Source of the DNA: Boswellia sacra
Taxonomy: Eukaryota > Streptophyta > Magnoliopsida > Sapindales > Burseraceae
Reading direction: 5' to 3'
Assembly: GCA_013180625.2 (NCBI GenBank)
Contig: SNVD02013601.1
Span: 1 to 64,000 of the forward strand
DNA: 64,000 nucleotides
The notes under the pieces were generated by a model. It saw only the letters and a list, made by a program, of their open reading frames with translations, had not been told where the DNA came from and did not search any database. A program made the translations under genes and the position numbers. This document shows positions 46,751 to 58,180 of this stretch, piece after piece. Each line of letters begins with the position of its first letter. Within the stretch, counting starts at the first letter, position 1.

Positions 46751-47259
46751 ATGAAAGAATCATCTAAAGTCATGATTAAGTTGACTACTACCAATTACAC
46801 ACTATGGAGGCCCAGGATGGAGGATCTCCTCAGTTGTAAGAATCTATTTGATCCTATAGAATTTCAAGGGTAGAGACCTAAGACCGGAAAGATACAGAGT
46901 GGAAAAAGATGAACAGAAAATGCATCAATCAGATCAGACAGTGGATCAATAGCATCTTCCACCATGTAGTCAAAGAAGTAGATGCATATTCTCTTTGGAC
47001 AAAATTAGAGGGTATGTATCAGGCCAAGTCAGCACAGAATAAAGCCATCCTGATGAGACAGCTTGTAAACTTGAAGTTGCGGAGTGGAACTTCCATAGTA
47101 GAACACACAAGTGAGTTCTAGAACCTGGTAGATCAACTATCAGCAGTCCAAGTACAGCTTAGAGATGAAGAACAAGCTCTTCTATTTCTTAGCTCCCTTC
47201 CAGACTCATGGGAAATGTTGGTGGTCTCCATCAGTAATCCAGTCTCCGGTGGAAAACTT
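46751..47259 (+). pseudogene. copia gag, 5' part
   Basis: From ATG 46,751 (MKESSKVMIKLTTTNYTLWR) the typical start of copia gag is seen. Stops occur at 46,871 and after SGTSIVEHTSEF near 47,120, and there is a frame change in between. A later piece reads LSSLPDSWEMLVVSISNPVS. The frame is cut at 47,259 by a solo-LTR-like insertion and resumes at 49,129. Confidence 0.85.
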
Positions 47260-47584
47260 TGTTGACCCAGGTATGGCAATCCAAGAGGGGGGTGAATTGG
47301 GTTTTTATTTATCAAAACTGATTTAGAAAACTTTTCTTAAAAGATCAAAATTAGTTTACTCTTTCTTTGAGAATGAAGGTGAAGAAGATGAAATTAGAAG
47401 TTATCAAATATGTAATCAATAGAATAATAATAATAATGAACAATCACAAGTGCAAGTAAATGTAAAGAGTATAGGGATAGAGAGAGTGCAAACTCGATGT
47501 ACGTGGTTCGGCAAACCTTGCCTACGTCCACGAGCTCCTAGCTCCACGAGCTAAGCTTTCCACTAAGTTGTAGAAATATTTACA

Positions 47585-47905
47585 ACTTGCTTGATGAGCA
47601 ACCTCACCAAGACTTTTTCTTCCAACTCTTGATAACACCACACCAAGAGTTCTTCTTGATGAACAACCTCACCAAGGCAACTTCCTTCAACTCTTGATAA
47701 CAACACACCAAGAGTTTTTCTTGATGAACAACCTCACCAAGGCCACTTTCTTCAACCCTTGACAACACCACACCAAGAGTTCTTCTTGATGAACAACCTC
47801 ACCAAGGTAACTTTCTTCTACCCTTGATAACACCACACCAAGAGTTCTTCTTGATCAACAACCTCACCAAGGCAACTTTCTTCAACTCTTAATAACACAC
47901 AACAA
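47585..47905. repeat. ~62-bp tandem repeat, five copies
   Basis: The unit CTTGATGAACAACCTCACCAAGG.AACTTTCTTCAACCCTTGATAACACCACACCAAGAGTT repeats five times with few changes, inside the solo LTR. Confidence 0.9.
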
Positions 47906-48224
47906 GAGTTCTCTCAAGGATAACTATTATCCTTTACAAGAATATCTCACTCTCATCACAATACAAGAACAAAGATAATTTTTACAACAAAAGTATAACT
48001 CTCTTGAAAGAGTAGATAAAGAATATAAAAGCTCTCTAAACTTGATATTTCTCTTGTTTTTTTGTTGATAGATGCTTCTCTTCACATACTGAATGCATGG
48101 GAGAAGGGCTCCTTTTATAGGCAAATGAGATGAACTTAATCAAGTGAAGACACTATCTCCAAATTTTCTGCCCACCATAAAAACCGTAATCTTGTCTACC
48201 ATTTTTGCCATTGTTTAGCTTGAA

Positions 48225-48885
48225 ATTTGAAAAATTCAAAACATAAAAGATCTGTACATTTGAATAATCTTTCCAACGCATCAAGAATCAAGTCATTTGG
48301 ATATCTGTAGCTCAAGATATAGCCAAAACACCATTCGGTGCTCATGTGACTTGATTTTTCTTCCTTGTGTCAGTCTACCGAATTGAATGATAATTCTGTC
48401 AGCCTTTTGTTTGAAATTTGAATTTCTTCAAAACATAAAAGATCTGCATATTTGACTAAGCTTTTCAAAACATTAAGAATCAAAGAATTTGGATATCTCT
48501 ATCTTAACATATGGCCAAAAAACTATTTGGTGCTCATGTGAGTTGATTTTTCTTCCTTGTGTCAGTCCATCAACGTGTATGTCAATTATGTCAGCCTTCC
48601 ATTTGAAATTTGAATTTATTCAAAACATATGAAATGTGCCTCATTAAGTCAGCTTTCCAATGCCATAAGAATCAAGTGATTTGGATATTTGTAGCTCAAG
48701 ATATGTCCAAAAGAGTATTCGATGCTCATGTCAGCTGCTTCTATTTGTCTTTCAACTTGCATGATGATTTGGACGACTTACACTTGAAATTTGAATTTCC
48801 TTAAAACATATAAAACGTTATAAATTGAGTAAGCTTTCCAAAGGCTTAAGAATCATGTCATTTGGACATTTGTAGAGAAATATAT
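48225..48885. repeat. ~185-bp tandem repeat, about four copies
   Basis: Each copy has TTGAAATTTGAATTT.TTCAAAACATA, CTTTCCAA.GC.T.AAGAATCAAGT.ATTTGGATAT.TGTAG and GCTCATGT. Copies start at about 48,225, 48,410, 48,600 and 48,785. Confidence 0.85.
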
Positions 48886-49128
48886 GACCAATTGATTGAA
48901 CATTACTCATGTGTCACATTCCTTAAATCAAACCTTGTTCTTAAACTTTGGTGCCTTTAACATATAGTCTTCTCCTTATCTTCAACACTTCATTTTAATA
49001 AGCCTCTTCTTGATTTTATAATTATTTCAATGATCTTAGTCTTGCACATAAATAAACATGTTAGTAAATCTCAATTAATCAATGTGTATTGTTATCATCA
49101 AAATTATCATGTAGCCTTAGGGCTAACA

Positions 49129-49735
49129 AACTTAACTTGTCAATAGTTAAGGATGCCTTGATGAATAAGGAGACTAGAAGGAAAGATGCAAGTGCCAGTC
49201 AAGAGCAAGCCTACATCATGGAGAATCGAGGAAAACAGTCTCAAGGTGATCAAGATTGGAGGAGAGGTAGAAGTAAAAGCAAAAGCAGGTCGACAGACAG
49301 AAGGGCCAAGTCAACAGATGGGCAGAGACCCATGTACAAATGCTTTCACTATGGTAAAGAGGGCCATTTGAAGAAAAATTGTAGCAGTTTACAAAAGCAA
49401 AACCAAGAGAGTTCACAAGCACAAAGCAGTGAAGAGCCATAAGTTACACTTGTAGAAGATGTGACCATTTGTGTAGAAGAAACATGCTTCCACACAGCAG
49501 ACCAAAGAGTGGAATGGGTGATAGACACAGTAGCTTTCTGCCATGTCACTCCTTGCAAAGAAATCTTCACCATATACAAAGTAGGAGACTTTGGGATAGT
49601 GAAGATGGAAAATAATAGCACCACCAAAATTATGAAAATTGGTAATGTTCAATTCCAAACGAACGTCAGATGTACAATGACCTTCAAGGACGTTTGTCAT
49701 GTACCAAATCTTTGACTCAACTTGCTCTCGATAAA
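49129..49735 (+). pseudogene. copia gag end (zinc knuckle) and protease region
   Basis: NLSIVKDALMNKETRRKDAS continues gag after the nested insertion. A basic Lys/Arg/Ser-rich stretch leads to the zinc knuckle CFHYGKEGHLKKNC, whose second Cys has become Tyr. A stop at 49,441 follows. The next frame gives VEWVIDTVAFCHVTPCKE, the protease active-site region (D-T), then FKDVCHVPNL and a stop. Confidence 0.87.
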
Positions 49736-49829
49736 AGCCTTTGATCAACATGGAAGATGATGAAGGGGGTCATGGTGGTTGCTTGAGGAAAACTATATGA
49801 CAATCTTTACAGGACTCATGGAAAGATAG

Positions 49830-50511
49830 ACAGAGAAAGCTTTAATGTAGCAGAACACGTGGTCTCTCAAGATTTGTGGCATAAAAGGCTCAGTCACATA
49901 AGTGAGAAGGGTTTGACAATCCTTGAGAAGAAGAAGTTGATCACTGTTTCTAAGGATATAGCATCTCATCCTTGCAGCTATTTTTTGTACGGGAAATAAC
50001 GGAGGGTGTCATTCAGCTCTTCATTAGTGAGGAAATCAAAGTTGTTGGAACTAATACACTCTGATGTATGCAGACCTCTCGAAGTGGAGACCCTAGGCGG
50101 CAATAGGTATTTCTTGACCTTTATTGATGATGCATCTCGAAAGGTGTGGGTGTATTTCCTCAAGGCGAAGGATCAAGTTCTGGATAAGTTCAAGCTGTTT
50201 CACGCCATGGTAGAACGTGAAACAGGTTAAAATGCCTCTGATCAGATAATGGAGACGAGTATACCTCTAAAGAGTTCGAAGCTTACTATAGGAGATAAGA
50301 CATTCGTCATGAAAGAACGATCCCACGTACACCACAGCACAATGGAGTGGCCGAGAGGATGAACCGAACCATCACAGAATGGGTCAAGAGTATGCTCAAA
50401 ATGGCTAAGTTGTACAAGCCATTCTAAGGAGAGGTTGTTCATACAGCCAGTTATTTAATCAACAGATCACCATCGGTACCGCTAAACTTCGAGATTCCAG
50501 AAAAGGTATAT
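49830..50511 (+). pseudogene. copia integrase, N-terminal and core part
   Basis: The pre-integrase motif LWHKRLSHISEKGL is followed by a degraded Cys pair, then LLELIHSDVCRPLEVETLGG and FLTFIDDASRKVWVYFLKAK, the first part of the catalytic core with its Asp residues. Stops at about 49,999 and 50,228 and a frameshifted remainder (HSTMEWPRG region) show heavy decay. Cut at 50,511 by a CACTA-like element. Confidence 0.87.
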
Positions 50512-50526
50512 CACTACAATAGGAAG

Positions 50527-50935
50527 GACTATTTACGGCGGGCCAAAACCACCGTAAATAGTCATTTGCGACGGTTAACCGGCGCAAAAACAACCATAGT
50601 AAAAGATTTTACGGCGGTTTTGGCCCGCCGTAAATAAGTTTTTACGACGGTTTGGTTGTTCGACGCAAAAACAAACGACGAAATAGAATTGACAATCACC
50701 ATACCTTTTTACAGCGGTTTTTTGTCCGCCGTAAAAAGTTAGTATTTACGACGGATAAGAAACCGCCGTAAAAAATTTTTATACAATTTTTGAGCAACTG
50801 TCGTGGGTTGATGAGAAACCGTCGTAAATAGTTAGAAAAAACTTTTTGCATCAACCAGAAAACCGCCGTAAATAGTTAGAAAAAATTTTTCACAGCTTCA
50901 CTACTTGTGCTATTGTATATTTATTTACGGTTTAT
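50527..50935. repeat. Subterminal inverted/direct repeats of the CACTA-like element
   Basis: About ten copies of ACGGCGG/CCGCCGT or one-mismatch forms (ACGACGG, CCGTCGT), spaced 20-60 bp, often in facing pairs such as GGCGGTTTTGGCCCGCCGTA. The right end has AAGGCGGTTTTTAAAAACCG followed by CCGTAG. Confidence 0.85.
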
Positions 50936-51647
50936 AAAATAATTAAATATAATTATGTAATCATTCATTTAATGAATATAATAAAATCAAATCAAATACA
51001 AAAATATCTCATATAATGGTTCAATCATAATCCAAGAAAACCAAATATAACACAATCATCATCCATGCTATTCAACATGTTATAATCAAACAGTTAAACA
51101 ATATGTTAGTTCGATAGTTCAACAACTTTCACATAATTTAATCATCTGATAAGTAAATTTACACAAAACTTGGTAAACAACTTCCAACTTGGTAAAACTT
51201 GTTCCACGACTATCAAATTGGAAACGACTATGGTGTCCACTTGAAGCATCTAGGACCTATTTATAAAAAAAAAAGAAACATAAGTCAAAAATATAAGTCA
51301 ACTGAAATTAGATTTTTAACTTTAACAATTAATTAAATTTGCAATCTTAGAACATACTGAAACCCAATTCAAATACAGAAACCTAAAAGCCATAATTAGT
51401 TAATAAGAATAAGGAAGTAATCAGAAAATAGTTGTTTTACTTTTCAAGATGCACCAAAAAGGCCTGATTTCATCTCACTCAACCCAGAATACGTGGCAAA
51501 GCATCTAAGATAGACAATAATAGGATGGTTCGGTCTATGCAAACAACAACCAGGTCCAACTGACTGCCATCAACAATCAGCATTAAATCCAAATAAAATA
51601 TACCAAACATGTACTGTTTGGAAGCCAAATTTCAAGAAAGAACATAC

Positions 51648-51746
51648 CACATGCCCAACTGCCTGCCACGCTAGATGAGCTGCATCTCCTGAATAGCGCA
51701 ACCGCAGCAGCTCATCCCCAAGCACTAGACGTAACTCATTGTCTTC
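51648..51746 (-). pseudogene. Captured UPF1 RNA helicase exon
   Basis: A 99-bp minus-strand exon, bounded by acceptor CATTGTAG and donor GTATGTTC, encodes EDNELRLVLGDELLRLRYSG, then DAAHLAWQAVGHV. This matches the 1B/stalk region of UPF1, the nonsense-mediated decay helicase (normal: VPGDELRLRYSGD..HPAWQ..GHV). One extra Leu and a few substitutions are present. No other UPF1 exon was recognised in the element. Confidence 0.87.
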
Positions 51747-51749
51747 CTA

Positions 51750-54050
51750 CAATGATAGATGAAGCAGAAAACTTCAGCAAACATTTGAACCACAACCTGA
51801 GAATGGGAGTGAGACAGAGGAATTGTGCCCTGCTGAAACAAGGTTTGAACCCAAGTTTCTTAGAGGACAGTAGAAGAAGCTAAAGCAAGCATTTGAAATC
51901 ATATTTTATACACTATGCTTAAAAAACAGTATTATTACATGGTCCTGCAAACTCCCATTTCTTCCTGACTTCAGTACAACCATTAATTTATTTATTCGTA
52001 TATCAATAACTAACTAGGGGCAAAACCGATAATAATCAATTATTATCAAATTGAGTTATTTGTCAGGACTAGTAAAATCAAAGAAAAAACTTTCATCTTC
52101 AAACTTGTCTCAATCTTCATCCCAATCAGCGATTCTTTCTTGGATTCAGGCTGCCAACAAGGAAGAGCATTATCAAACTTATAAATATTTAAAAAAATTA
52201 AAATAATACACTTTTTTATAAGCTTAATCATATTAAAGTTATATAAATTAAATAAGGTTTTCAAAGCTTACCTTCTAGGCTTTAAAGTTTTTAAATTCAT
52301 GCTTTTCCTTATTGAAATAAACCAAATTCAAATTAATTACTCAAATTCAAACACAAGGAAGGATTCCAAATTGGTAAAATTGAAACAAATCAAACACCAA
52401 CTAAACTTCAAGTACTACAATTATAGACACAAATCAATAAATTAAAGGTAATTTTAACATAAACCTGCATCCAGTTTAACCCAATAATAACTATTAGTTT
52501 AACATTGCAATCCATGAAAATATATTAAAAAATCTTACCGAATGTTAATATATGAATAATTGTTATTATTTTTTAATTGTGCTACTTATCAAAAGGTACA
52601 AAAAGTAAAGCTACAGCATGTATAAACCATACCTAGAACTTAATAATTAAGTCTTTTCAATAATACTTTTAAAACATAAAGCTTTAAATGCTTGTCCCCC
52701 ACTTTCTTTAAAGCAAGACAACTTCGGTCACCTCATTGAGGCAATATTCAAAGTCTTATCTCTTTTATAAATGCTTCATTCTCTCTCACTTGCATTCGGT
52801 TTCACTTCCTCCACTCATGTTTTAAGAAAAACACTGGTTAGAGATCAATCAAACAACCTCATTGAGGTCATTTCAAACATTTCCTTAAAAAGTTTAAGCA
52901 CTAAGTCACAAAGAACCCAAAAAAACTACACGAAGTAGGAAAATTCCCAACTAACCTTTAATATCCACATAAGTTCTATGGTTAGGGATTATCAAAAGCT
53001 CATAACTTAATATTACGCCACCTGCAGAGCAATAAAAACATTATAAACCCCCATATATGCATCTTTTCTAATATGAATTCAATGGTAATTAAAAAATCAC
53101 AATCTCAAATTTACACTTTATAATAGAGCAACAACACATATATGTGTTTCTAACCATATATCATCAAACATACCTTTCAATTCCAAGTTTTTATACTGCT
53201 TGAACGAGTGCTTCGACTTCAGCAGGTGGCTCCTTTAATTACAAATGCAATGAGTTGGCTCCTTTAATTACATATATATAGAAATTAATTAATAGAGTAG
53301 CCTTTCCAGCTTTAGTGCCTACATCAATTCGTGGCATCTCAACCACAAATTAAATTAGCATGCAATTATATGAAATACCCCACTACTTGAATTCACCATG
53401 TCATTATTGGCTTTTTATTCATTATAAATTGGAGTCGTAATCATAGTAGTATATTTTATTAAAAGTTAATTTTAACCATCTTTTCTCAAATTAAATATAT
53501 GATAAATCGTAAAAATATAAAAGTCATATAAATAATTCATTATTCTTTAAACTATGTTATTTTTTTATATTAAAACACAAATTAGAAGACAACATCAATG
53601 CTTCTCCACCCAACACGGTGAACCACAACCAATAGCAGCACCGACACCACCATTACACTTTTTAACTCTTTGAGATTTTAATAGCAACCAAACAGAATTT
53701 TTTTTCCAAGAGTTCTCTAATGACATCGAGTTAGCACCAGATCAATAAATTTTAATAAATAAAATTTTACCTTTTTTGGGGGTGCATAGAGAATCAGAGG
53801 TTGGCAGCAGCAATGGATTCAAACCATAACAACACTAGGCTAGCTGGGTCAGCTGGATAGTGACAGTGTTGATGGTGCAGGAATGTTGATGTGGAGTGGT
53901 AGCTTTGCTTGAGAAAAGATGCTACGACCTTGCACTGGTTAGGGATTGCAGGGGCTAAAGAAAAGGAAAGTGAAAGAGATGTGAGAAGTTGGGGATTAGA
54001 ATGATGGGGGATTAGGGATGAGAAAGGAGGAGAGAAGAGAGAGACGATTA
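51750..54050. other. Interior of the CACTA-like element, no recognised gene
   Basis: AT-rich DNA with some exon-like short patches (about 51,440-51,530 and 52,090-52,160, minus strand) that I could not assign. The 139-codon minus-strand frame at 53,794-54,213 crosses the element's end and its protein looks like translated subterminal DNA, not a gene. Confidence 0.4.
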
Positions 54051-54180
54051 TAAAGCAAATGTGAAACTTTGTACTGCAGGCATGGCTGCCCGCCGTAGAT
54101 CGTGATGCGCGAACATTATTAAGGCGGTTTTTAAAAACCGCCGTAGAAGGTTGTAGTAAATAGCTTGTTTTCTTGTAGTG

Positions 54181-54700
54181 ATATGGTCTAATAAAAAGCC
54201 CTCCTATAATCAATTAAAAGTATTTGGTTGTTTAGCCTTCGCACATGTATCCAAGGAGCTCAAACAGAAGCTCGATGCAAAGACTGTTCCATGTATCTTT
54301 ATTGATTATGGAGATGAAGAATTCGGATACAGATTATGGGACCCGAAGGAAAAGAAAGTCATCCGAAGCAAAAATGTAATGTTCCACGAAGGCCAAACAT
54401 TTGAAGATGTTGAAAAGCCAATAATATCTATAAATCCCACTAGCAGTGCCCCAGATATTATTGCAGATTCTACCCCAGCATCAAATGCCACAGAAAATAA
54501 TGAGGTGCCAGAAGAAGTTCCAGAAGTAGATGAGAAGGAGGAAAATGAAGAGATTGCTAAGCCGGGGGAGCCACAATTACCTATAGAAGCTGCTGTGCCT
54601 CCTAAAGTTGAAGAACCTTAGCTAAGACGATCTGAGCGAGGTAGGATTCTGTCGAGGAAATATCTGAAATCTGAATATACACTGCTTACTGATGAGGGGG
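54181..54700 (+). pseudogene. copia integrase C-terminal part and linker
   Basis: WSNKKPSYNQLKVFGCLAFA and DAKTVPCIFIDYGDEEFGYR with WDPKEKKVIRSKNVMFHE are the standard end of copia integrase, followed by an acidic Glu/Pro-rich linker. The open frame ends at 54,621; the next part continues in the same direction toward RT. Confidence 0.9.
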
Positions 54701-56265
54701 AGCCATAAAGCTTTCGTGAAGCCTTATCTTACCGAGACAAAGAACCTTGGCTGCATGCAATGTAAGATGAGATGATTTCTCTAAAGAAGAATAAAACCTA
54801 TGAACTGGTCGAGCTCCCTGACGGAAAGAAGGCACTGAGTAATAAGTTGGTGTTCAAGCTCAAGAGAGATGGAAGAGGAAAGGTGATGAAACATAAAGCC
54901 CAGTTGGTGGTAAAAGGATTCCTTTAGAATAAAGGAATTGACTTTGATGAAATTTTCTCACCGGTGGTAAAAATGACCTCAATCCATGTCATCTTCGGAT
55001 TGACCACGAGTCTAGATGTGGAGCTTGAACAAATGGATGTGAAGACAAGATTTCTTCATGGAGACTTGCATGAAGAAATCTACATGAAGCAACCAGAAGG
55101 ATTCGAGATTCAAGGAAAAGAAAACCTCGTGTGCAATCTGAAAAAGAGCTTGTATGGCCTCAAACAAGCACCAAGGCAATGGTACAAGAAGTTTGACTCC
55201 TTCATGGTGAGTCATGAGTACAAAAGAATCGCTGCAGACTAGTGTGTCCACTTCCAGAAACTTCAAGGTGCAGATTTTGTTGTACTCATGTTATATGTGG
55301 ATGACATGCTGATCGTCGAAAAAGATGCAACAAAAATACAGCAGCTAAAGAATGAACTTTCAACAACCTTCGATATGAAGGATTTAGGACCAGTTCAGCA
55401 AATCTTAGGGATGTATATTCGTCGAGAAAAGAAACAGAAGAAATTATGGATGTCTTAGGAGAAATATATTGAACGTGTGATTCAAATGTTCAACATGGAT
55501 GGTACTAAGCCAGTTACTGTACCACTGGCTAATCATTTCAAGCTGAGCAAGAGATCATGTCCCTCATCCAAGAAAGAGATAGAAGACATGGCGTCGGTGC
55601 CCTATTCTTTTGCTGTAGGAAGTTTGATGTATGACATCGTGTGTACAAGGCCAAATATTGCTCATGCTGTAGGATTAGTGAGCAGATTTCTTTCCAACCC
55701 AGGGAAAGAACATTGGGAGGCAGTGAAGTGGATTCTCAGATACCTAAAAAATACTTCGAAGATATGCTTGTGTTACGGGGAACTGATCCAGTCTTGGAAG
55801 GCTATATAGATTCAGATATGGCTGGAGATGCTGACTGTGGAAAATCTACGTTAGGTTTTGTCTACACTTTTGCAGGGGGAGCTATGTTTTGGCAATCAAA
55901 ACTGCAGAAGTGTATTGCGCTATCCACAACAGAGGTTGAATATATTACCGTGGTGGAAGCTGGAAAGAAAATGTTGTGGTTGAAGCGGTTTCTCCAAAAA
56001 CTTAAGGTCAAGCAAAAAGAGTACAAAGTATACTATGACAGTCAAAATGCTCTAGATTTAAGCAAGAATTCAATGTATAATTCTCGAAAGAAGCATATTG
56101 ACATTTGCTATCATTGAACACTTGAGGTGATGGATAAATAACTGTTGAAACTAGTGAAGATCCATACAGAGGAGAATCCTGCAGACATGCTAACAAAGAT
56201 AGTCACAAGGAGCAAGCTAGAACTATATAGAGACATAGTCGGATTAGAAGCCGTCTGATTATCTT
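54701..56265 (+). pseudogene. copia reverse transcriptase and RNase H
   Basis: RT motifs LNYT-like start is eroded, but DVKTRFLHGDLHEEIYMKQP and KSLYGLKQAPRQWYKKFDSF are clear. The catalytic YVDDMLIV is at about 55,293. RNase H follows with SDMAGDADCGKSTLGFV and ALSTTEVEYITVVEAGKK. Stops include TAG at about 54,766, 54,928, 55,240 and 55,457, and there is a frame change near 55,790. Inactive. Confidence 0.92.
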
Positions 56266-56291
56266 TGTAGATATTCCCCTTCACATAGGAT

Positions 56292-56304
56292 GGAGGGGGA
56301 GAAT
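56292..56304 (+). promoter_or_regulatory. Polypurine tract of the copia element
   Basis: GGAGGGGGAGAAT lies directly before the 3' LTR. Confidence 0.88.
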
Positions 56305-56646
56305 TGTTGGAGAAGTCAATCCCATGTGAAGTCTTCATGGTTAAGTAAAGACTTAGGGAAGGTAGGTGACCAACCCACCTAATAAGGTCACCAACTTCCC
56401 ACCTAAAATGTTGAATTGTAATGCAAAACTCCTCCTATAAATAAAGAACGAGTTCGATAGAGTTTATAAATTCCAAAGAGAGTCTAGAATCCAAACCAGC
56501 GAGTTTAGGATAATGAGAGAGCCAGGAGAGCTCCAAGAAATTGAGCTTAGGAGTTTTTGTGTAATTCTTGTATATCAATTTTCTCTGTGAATACAAGTTA
56601 TGTTTCTCACAGAATTTATTCTGAAGTGCCAATCGCATCCCCAACA
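56305..56646 (+). mobile_element. 3' LTR of the copia element (342 bp)
   Basis: TGTTGGAGAAGTC...CGCATCCCCAACA, followed by the AGAAA duplication. It differs from the 5' LTR at roughly 30-40 positions by eye, including two small indels. Confidence 0.95.
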
Positions 56647-58180
56647 AGAAACACATATCCTTGCAATCCCTTTCTCAGCACAAGGTCGTATAAACCCCAT
56701 GCGCAATTATCTAAGCGCCTAGTATCAAAAGGCCTCAAAGTAACCTTAGTCACCTCCAAATCTACTCTTATATGCAATCAAGGCCAAAGCAGCTCGATTA
56801 ACGTTGAGTCCATTTCTGATGGCATTGATGCAGGACTAACAGTAGCAAACTCTGAGGCCCATATTAAACGCGTCCGAGTTGTATTTTCACAAAGCGTAGC
56901 CGAACTCCTTGAAAAGCATAAATGCTCAAAATATCAGTACAGTTTATCATTTATGACGCAGTCATGCCGTGGATGCTAGATGTAGCCAGAGGATTGGGCC
57001 TCAATGGAGCTCTATTTTTCCCTCAACCTTGGGCAGTTATTTACTATCATGCATCTTTATAAAGGGTCTTTAAAAATTCCTTCTGAAGGGTGTATGTTAT
57101 CGTTGCCTGGGATGCCGCTGCTAGGGTATGATGATCTGCCCATGTTTGTTCATGAAAATTGTTGTTACCCATCTATACAAAACGCCGACTTGAATATGAT
57201 GTCAAATATTCATGAACCCAGATGGATCTTGTGCAACACTTACGATAAGCTAGAAGAAGAGGTAACTCGATAATCCTTAATGCATGCATATAAAATTTCT
57301 TATAACTCATTTAGTCTTCATATATATATTTGTGCTTCTGAATTGAATCATTATATGTATAGAAATGCTTGAAAAGCTCAAAGCCTGTAATAGATAGCTA
57401 ATAACTTCTAGTAATTAATATCATGTTTGCTAAAGAGCATCTGTTAACTTTATACAGTTAGTGAATTGGATGGCGAGTCAATACCTAATTAACAGCATTG
57501 GACGTACAATTCCATCAGTATATTTGGACAAGTGTTTGGAAAATGACAAAGATTACGACCTCAGCCTTTTCAAACCCAACAGAGATAAAAGCGTGACATG
57601 GTTAGATTCAAAGGAAATTGGATCTGTCGTTTACGTATCATTTGGAAGCTTGGAGACGCTGGAGGAAAAGTAGATGGAGGAACTAGCATGGGGGCTGAAG
57701 AGGAGTAACTGGTACTTCTTGTGGGTAGTCAGGGAATCGGAAAAAAAAAAGCTTCCAAGCAACTTCTCTGACGAAATATCCGAGAAGGGTCTCGTAGTGG
57801 GTTGGAGTCCTCAACTAGAAGTCTTAGCTTACAAGTCAATAGGGTGCTTCATGACACATTGCGGCTGGAACTCGATTCTTGAGGCTGTAAGCTTGGCAGC
57901 GCCAATGGTGGCAATGCCACAATGGACTGATCAAACAACTAATGCTAAGTTTGTTGCAGATGTGTGGCAAATTGCGGTTAGAGTAAGAGTAAATAAAAAA
58001 GGGATTGTGACAAGAGAGGAGATAGAGAAATGTGTAAGGGAAGTCATGGGAGGAGAAAGAGCGAATGGTATCAAAAGGAATTCCCAGAGGTGGAAGGAAT
58101 TGGCCAAAGAGGCAGTAGAGGATGGTGGAAGCTCTGATAAGAACTTAGATGAAATTGTCACAGAACTTATAGGCAGCTAA
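56647..58180 (+). pseudogene. UGT74-type glucosyltransferase pseudogene C, main part
   Basis: Continues from 45,708. Exon 1 (to about 57,261, donor GTAACTCG) keeps HILAIPFSAQG, but the HMNPM motif has become RINPM, losing the catalytic His, and a 1-bp deletion follows near 56,702. More indels occur near 56,935 and 57,035. Exon 2 (57,458-58,180) is closer to copy A. It has one TAG at 57,671-57,673 (CAG in A), then a readable PSPG box (WSPQLEVLA ... HCGWNS ... WTDQ) to the stop at 58,178-58,180. The intron matches copy A's closely. Decay in exon 1 and the copia insertion both block function; which came first is not known. Confidence 0.93.

Larger units (their letters stand above)
47260..49128. 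mobile_element. Probable solo LTR (1,869 bp) nested in copia gag
   Basis: Bounded by TGTTGACCC and GGGCTAACA (TGTT...AACA) with an exact 5-bp duplication AACTT (47255-47259 and 49129-49133). It has no coding domain, primer site or second LTR, so a solo LTR is the simplest reading. The opening phrase (CCAAGAGGGGGGTGAATTGGG) and TACGTGGTTCGGCAAACCTT resemble large plant copia (SIRE/Maximus-like) LTRs from memory. It holds two internal tandem arrays. Confidence 0.85.
50512..54180. mobile_element. CACTA-like element (3.67 kb) carrying a UPF1 exon
   Basis: The left end CACTACAATAGGA and right end TTTTCTTGTAGTG share the inverted CACTACAA terminus. Flanking triplets are TAT and ATA, so the 3-bp duplication is imperfect. 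Both ends have subterminal repeats built on TTTACGGCGG...CCGCCGTAAA, pairing with each other. The copia frame is kept across the site. No transposase is seen. Confidence 0.8.
45709..56646 (+). mobile_element. Ty1/copia LTR retrotransposon (10.9 kb with nested insertions) inside UGT copy C
   Basis: Both LTRs, the primer site, the purine tract, the gag-protease-integrase-RT-RNase H order of Ty1/copia and the exact 5-bp duplication AGAAA (45704-45708 and 56647-56651) are present. Removing the 1.87-kb insertion at 47,260 and the 3.67-kb CACTA-like insertion at 50,512 leaves about 5.4 kb, normal for copia. Many stops and frameshifts make it inactive. The two LTRs differ at roughly a tenth of positions by eye, so it is an old insertion. 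Confidence 0.95.

Noticed and set aside
47585..47905. Tandem array considered as a CRISPR-like array
   Set aside because: Units are contiguous with no unique spacers, in plant DNA, inside an LTR.
54061..54176. Palindromic ACGGCGG/CCGCCGT repeats considered as an origin or operator
   Set aside because: They recur at both ends of the element and fit CACTA subterminal repeats.
53794..54213. 139-codon minus-strand frame, the longest in the small CACTA-like element
   Set aside because: It crosses the transposon end into the copia frame, is of low complexity, and shows no transposase motif.
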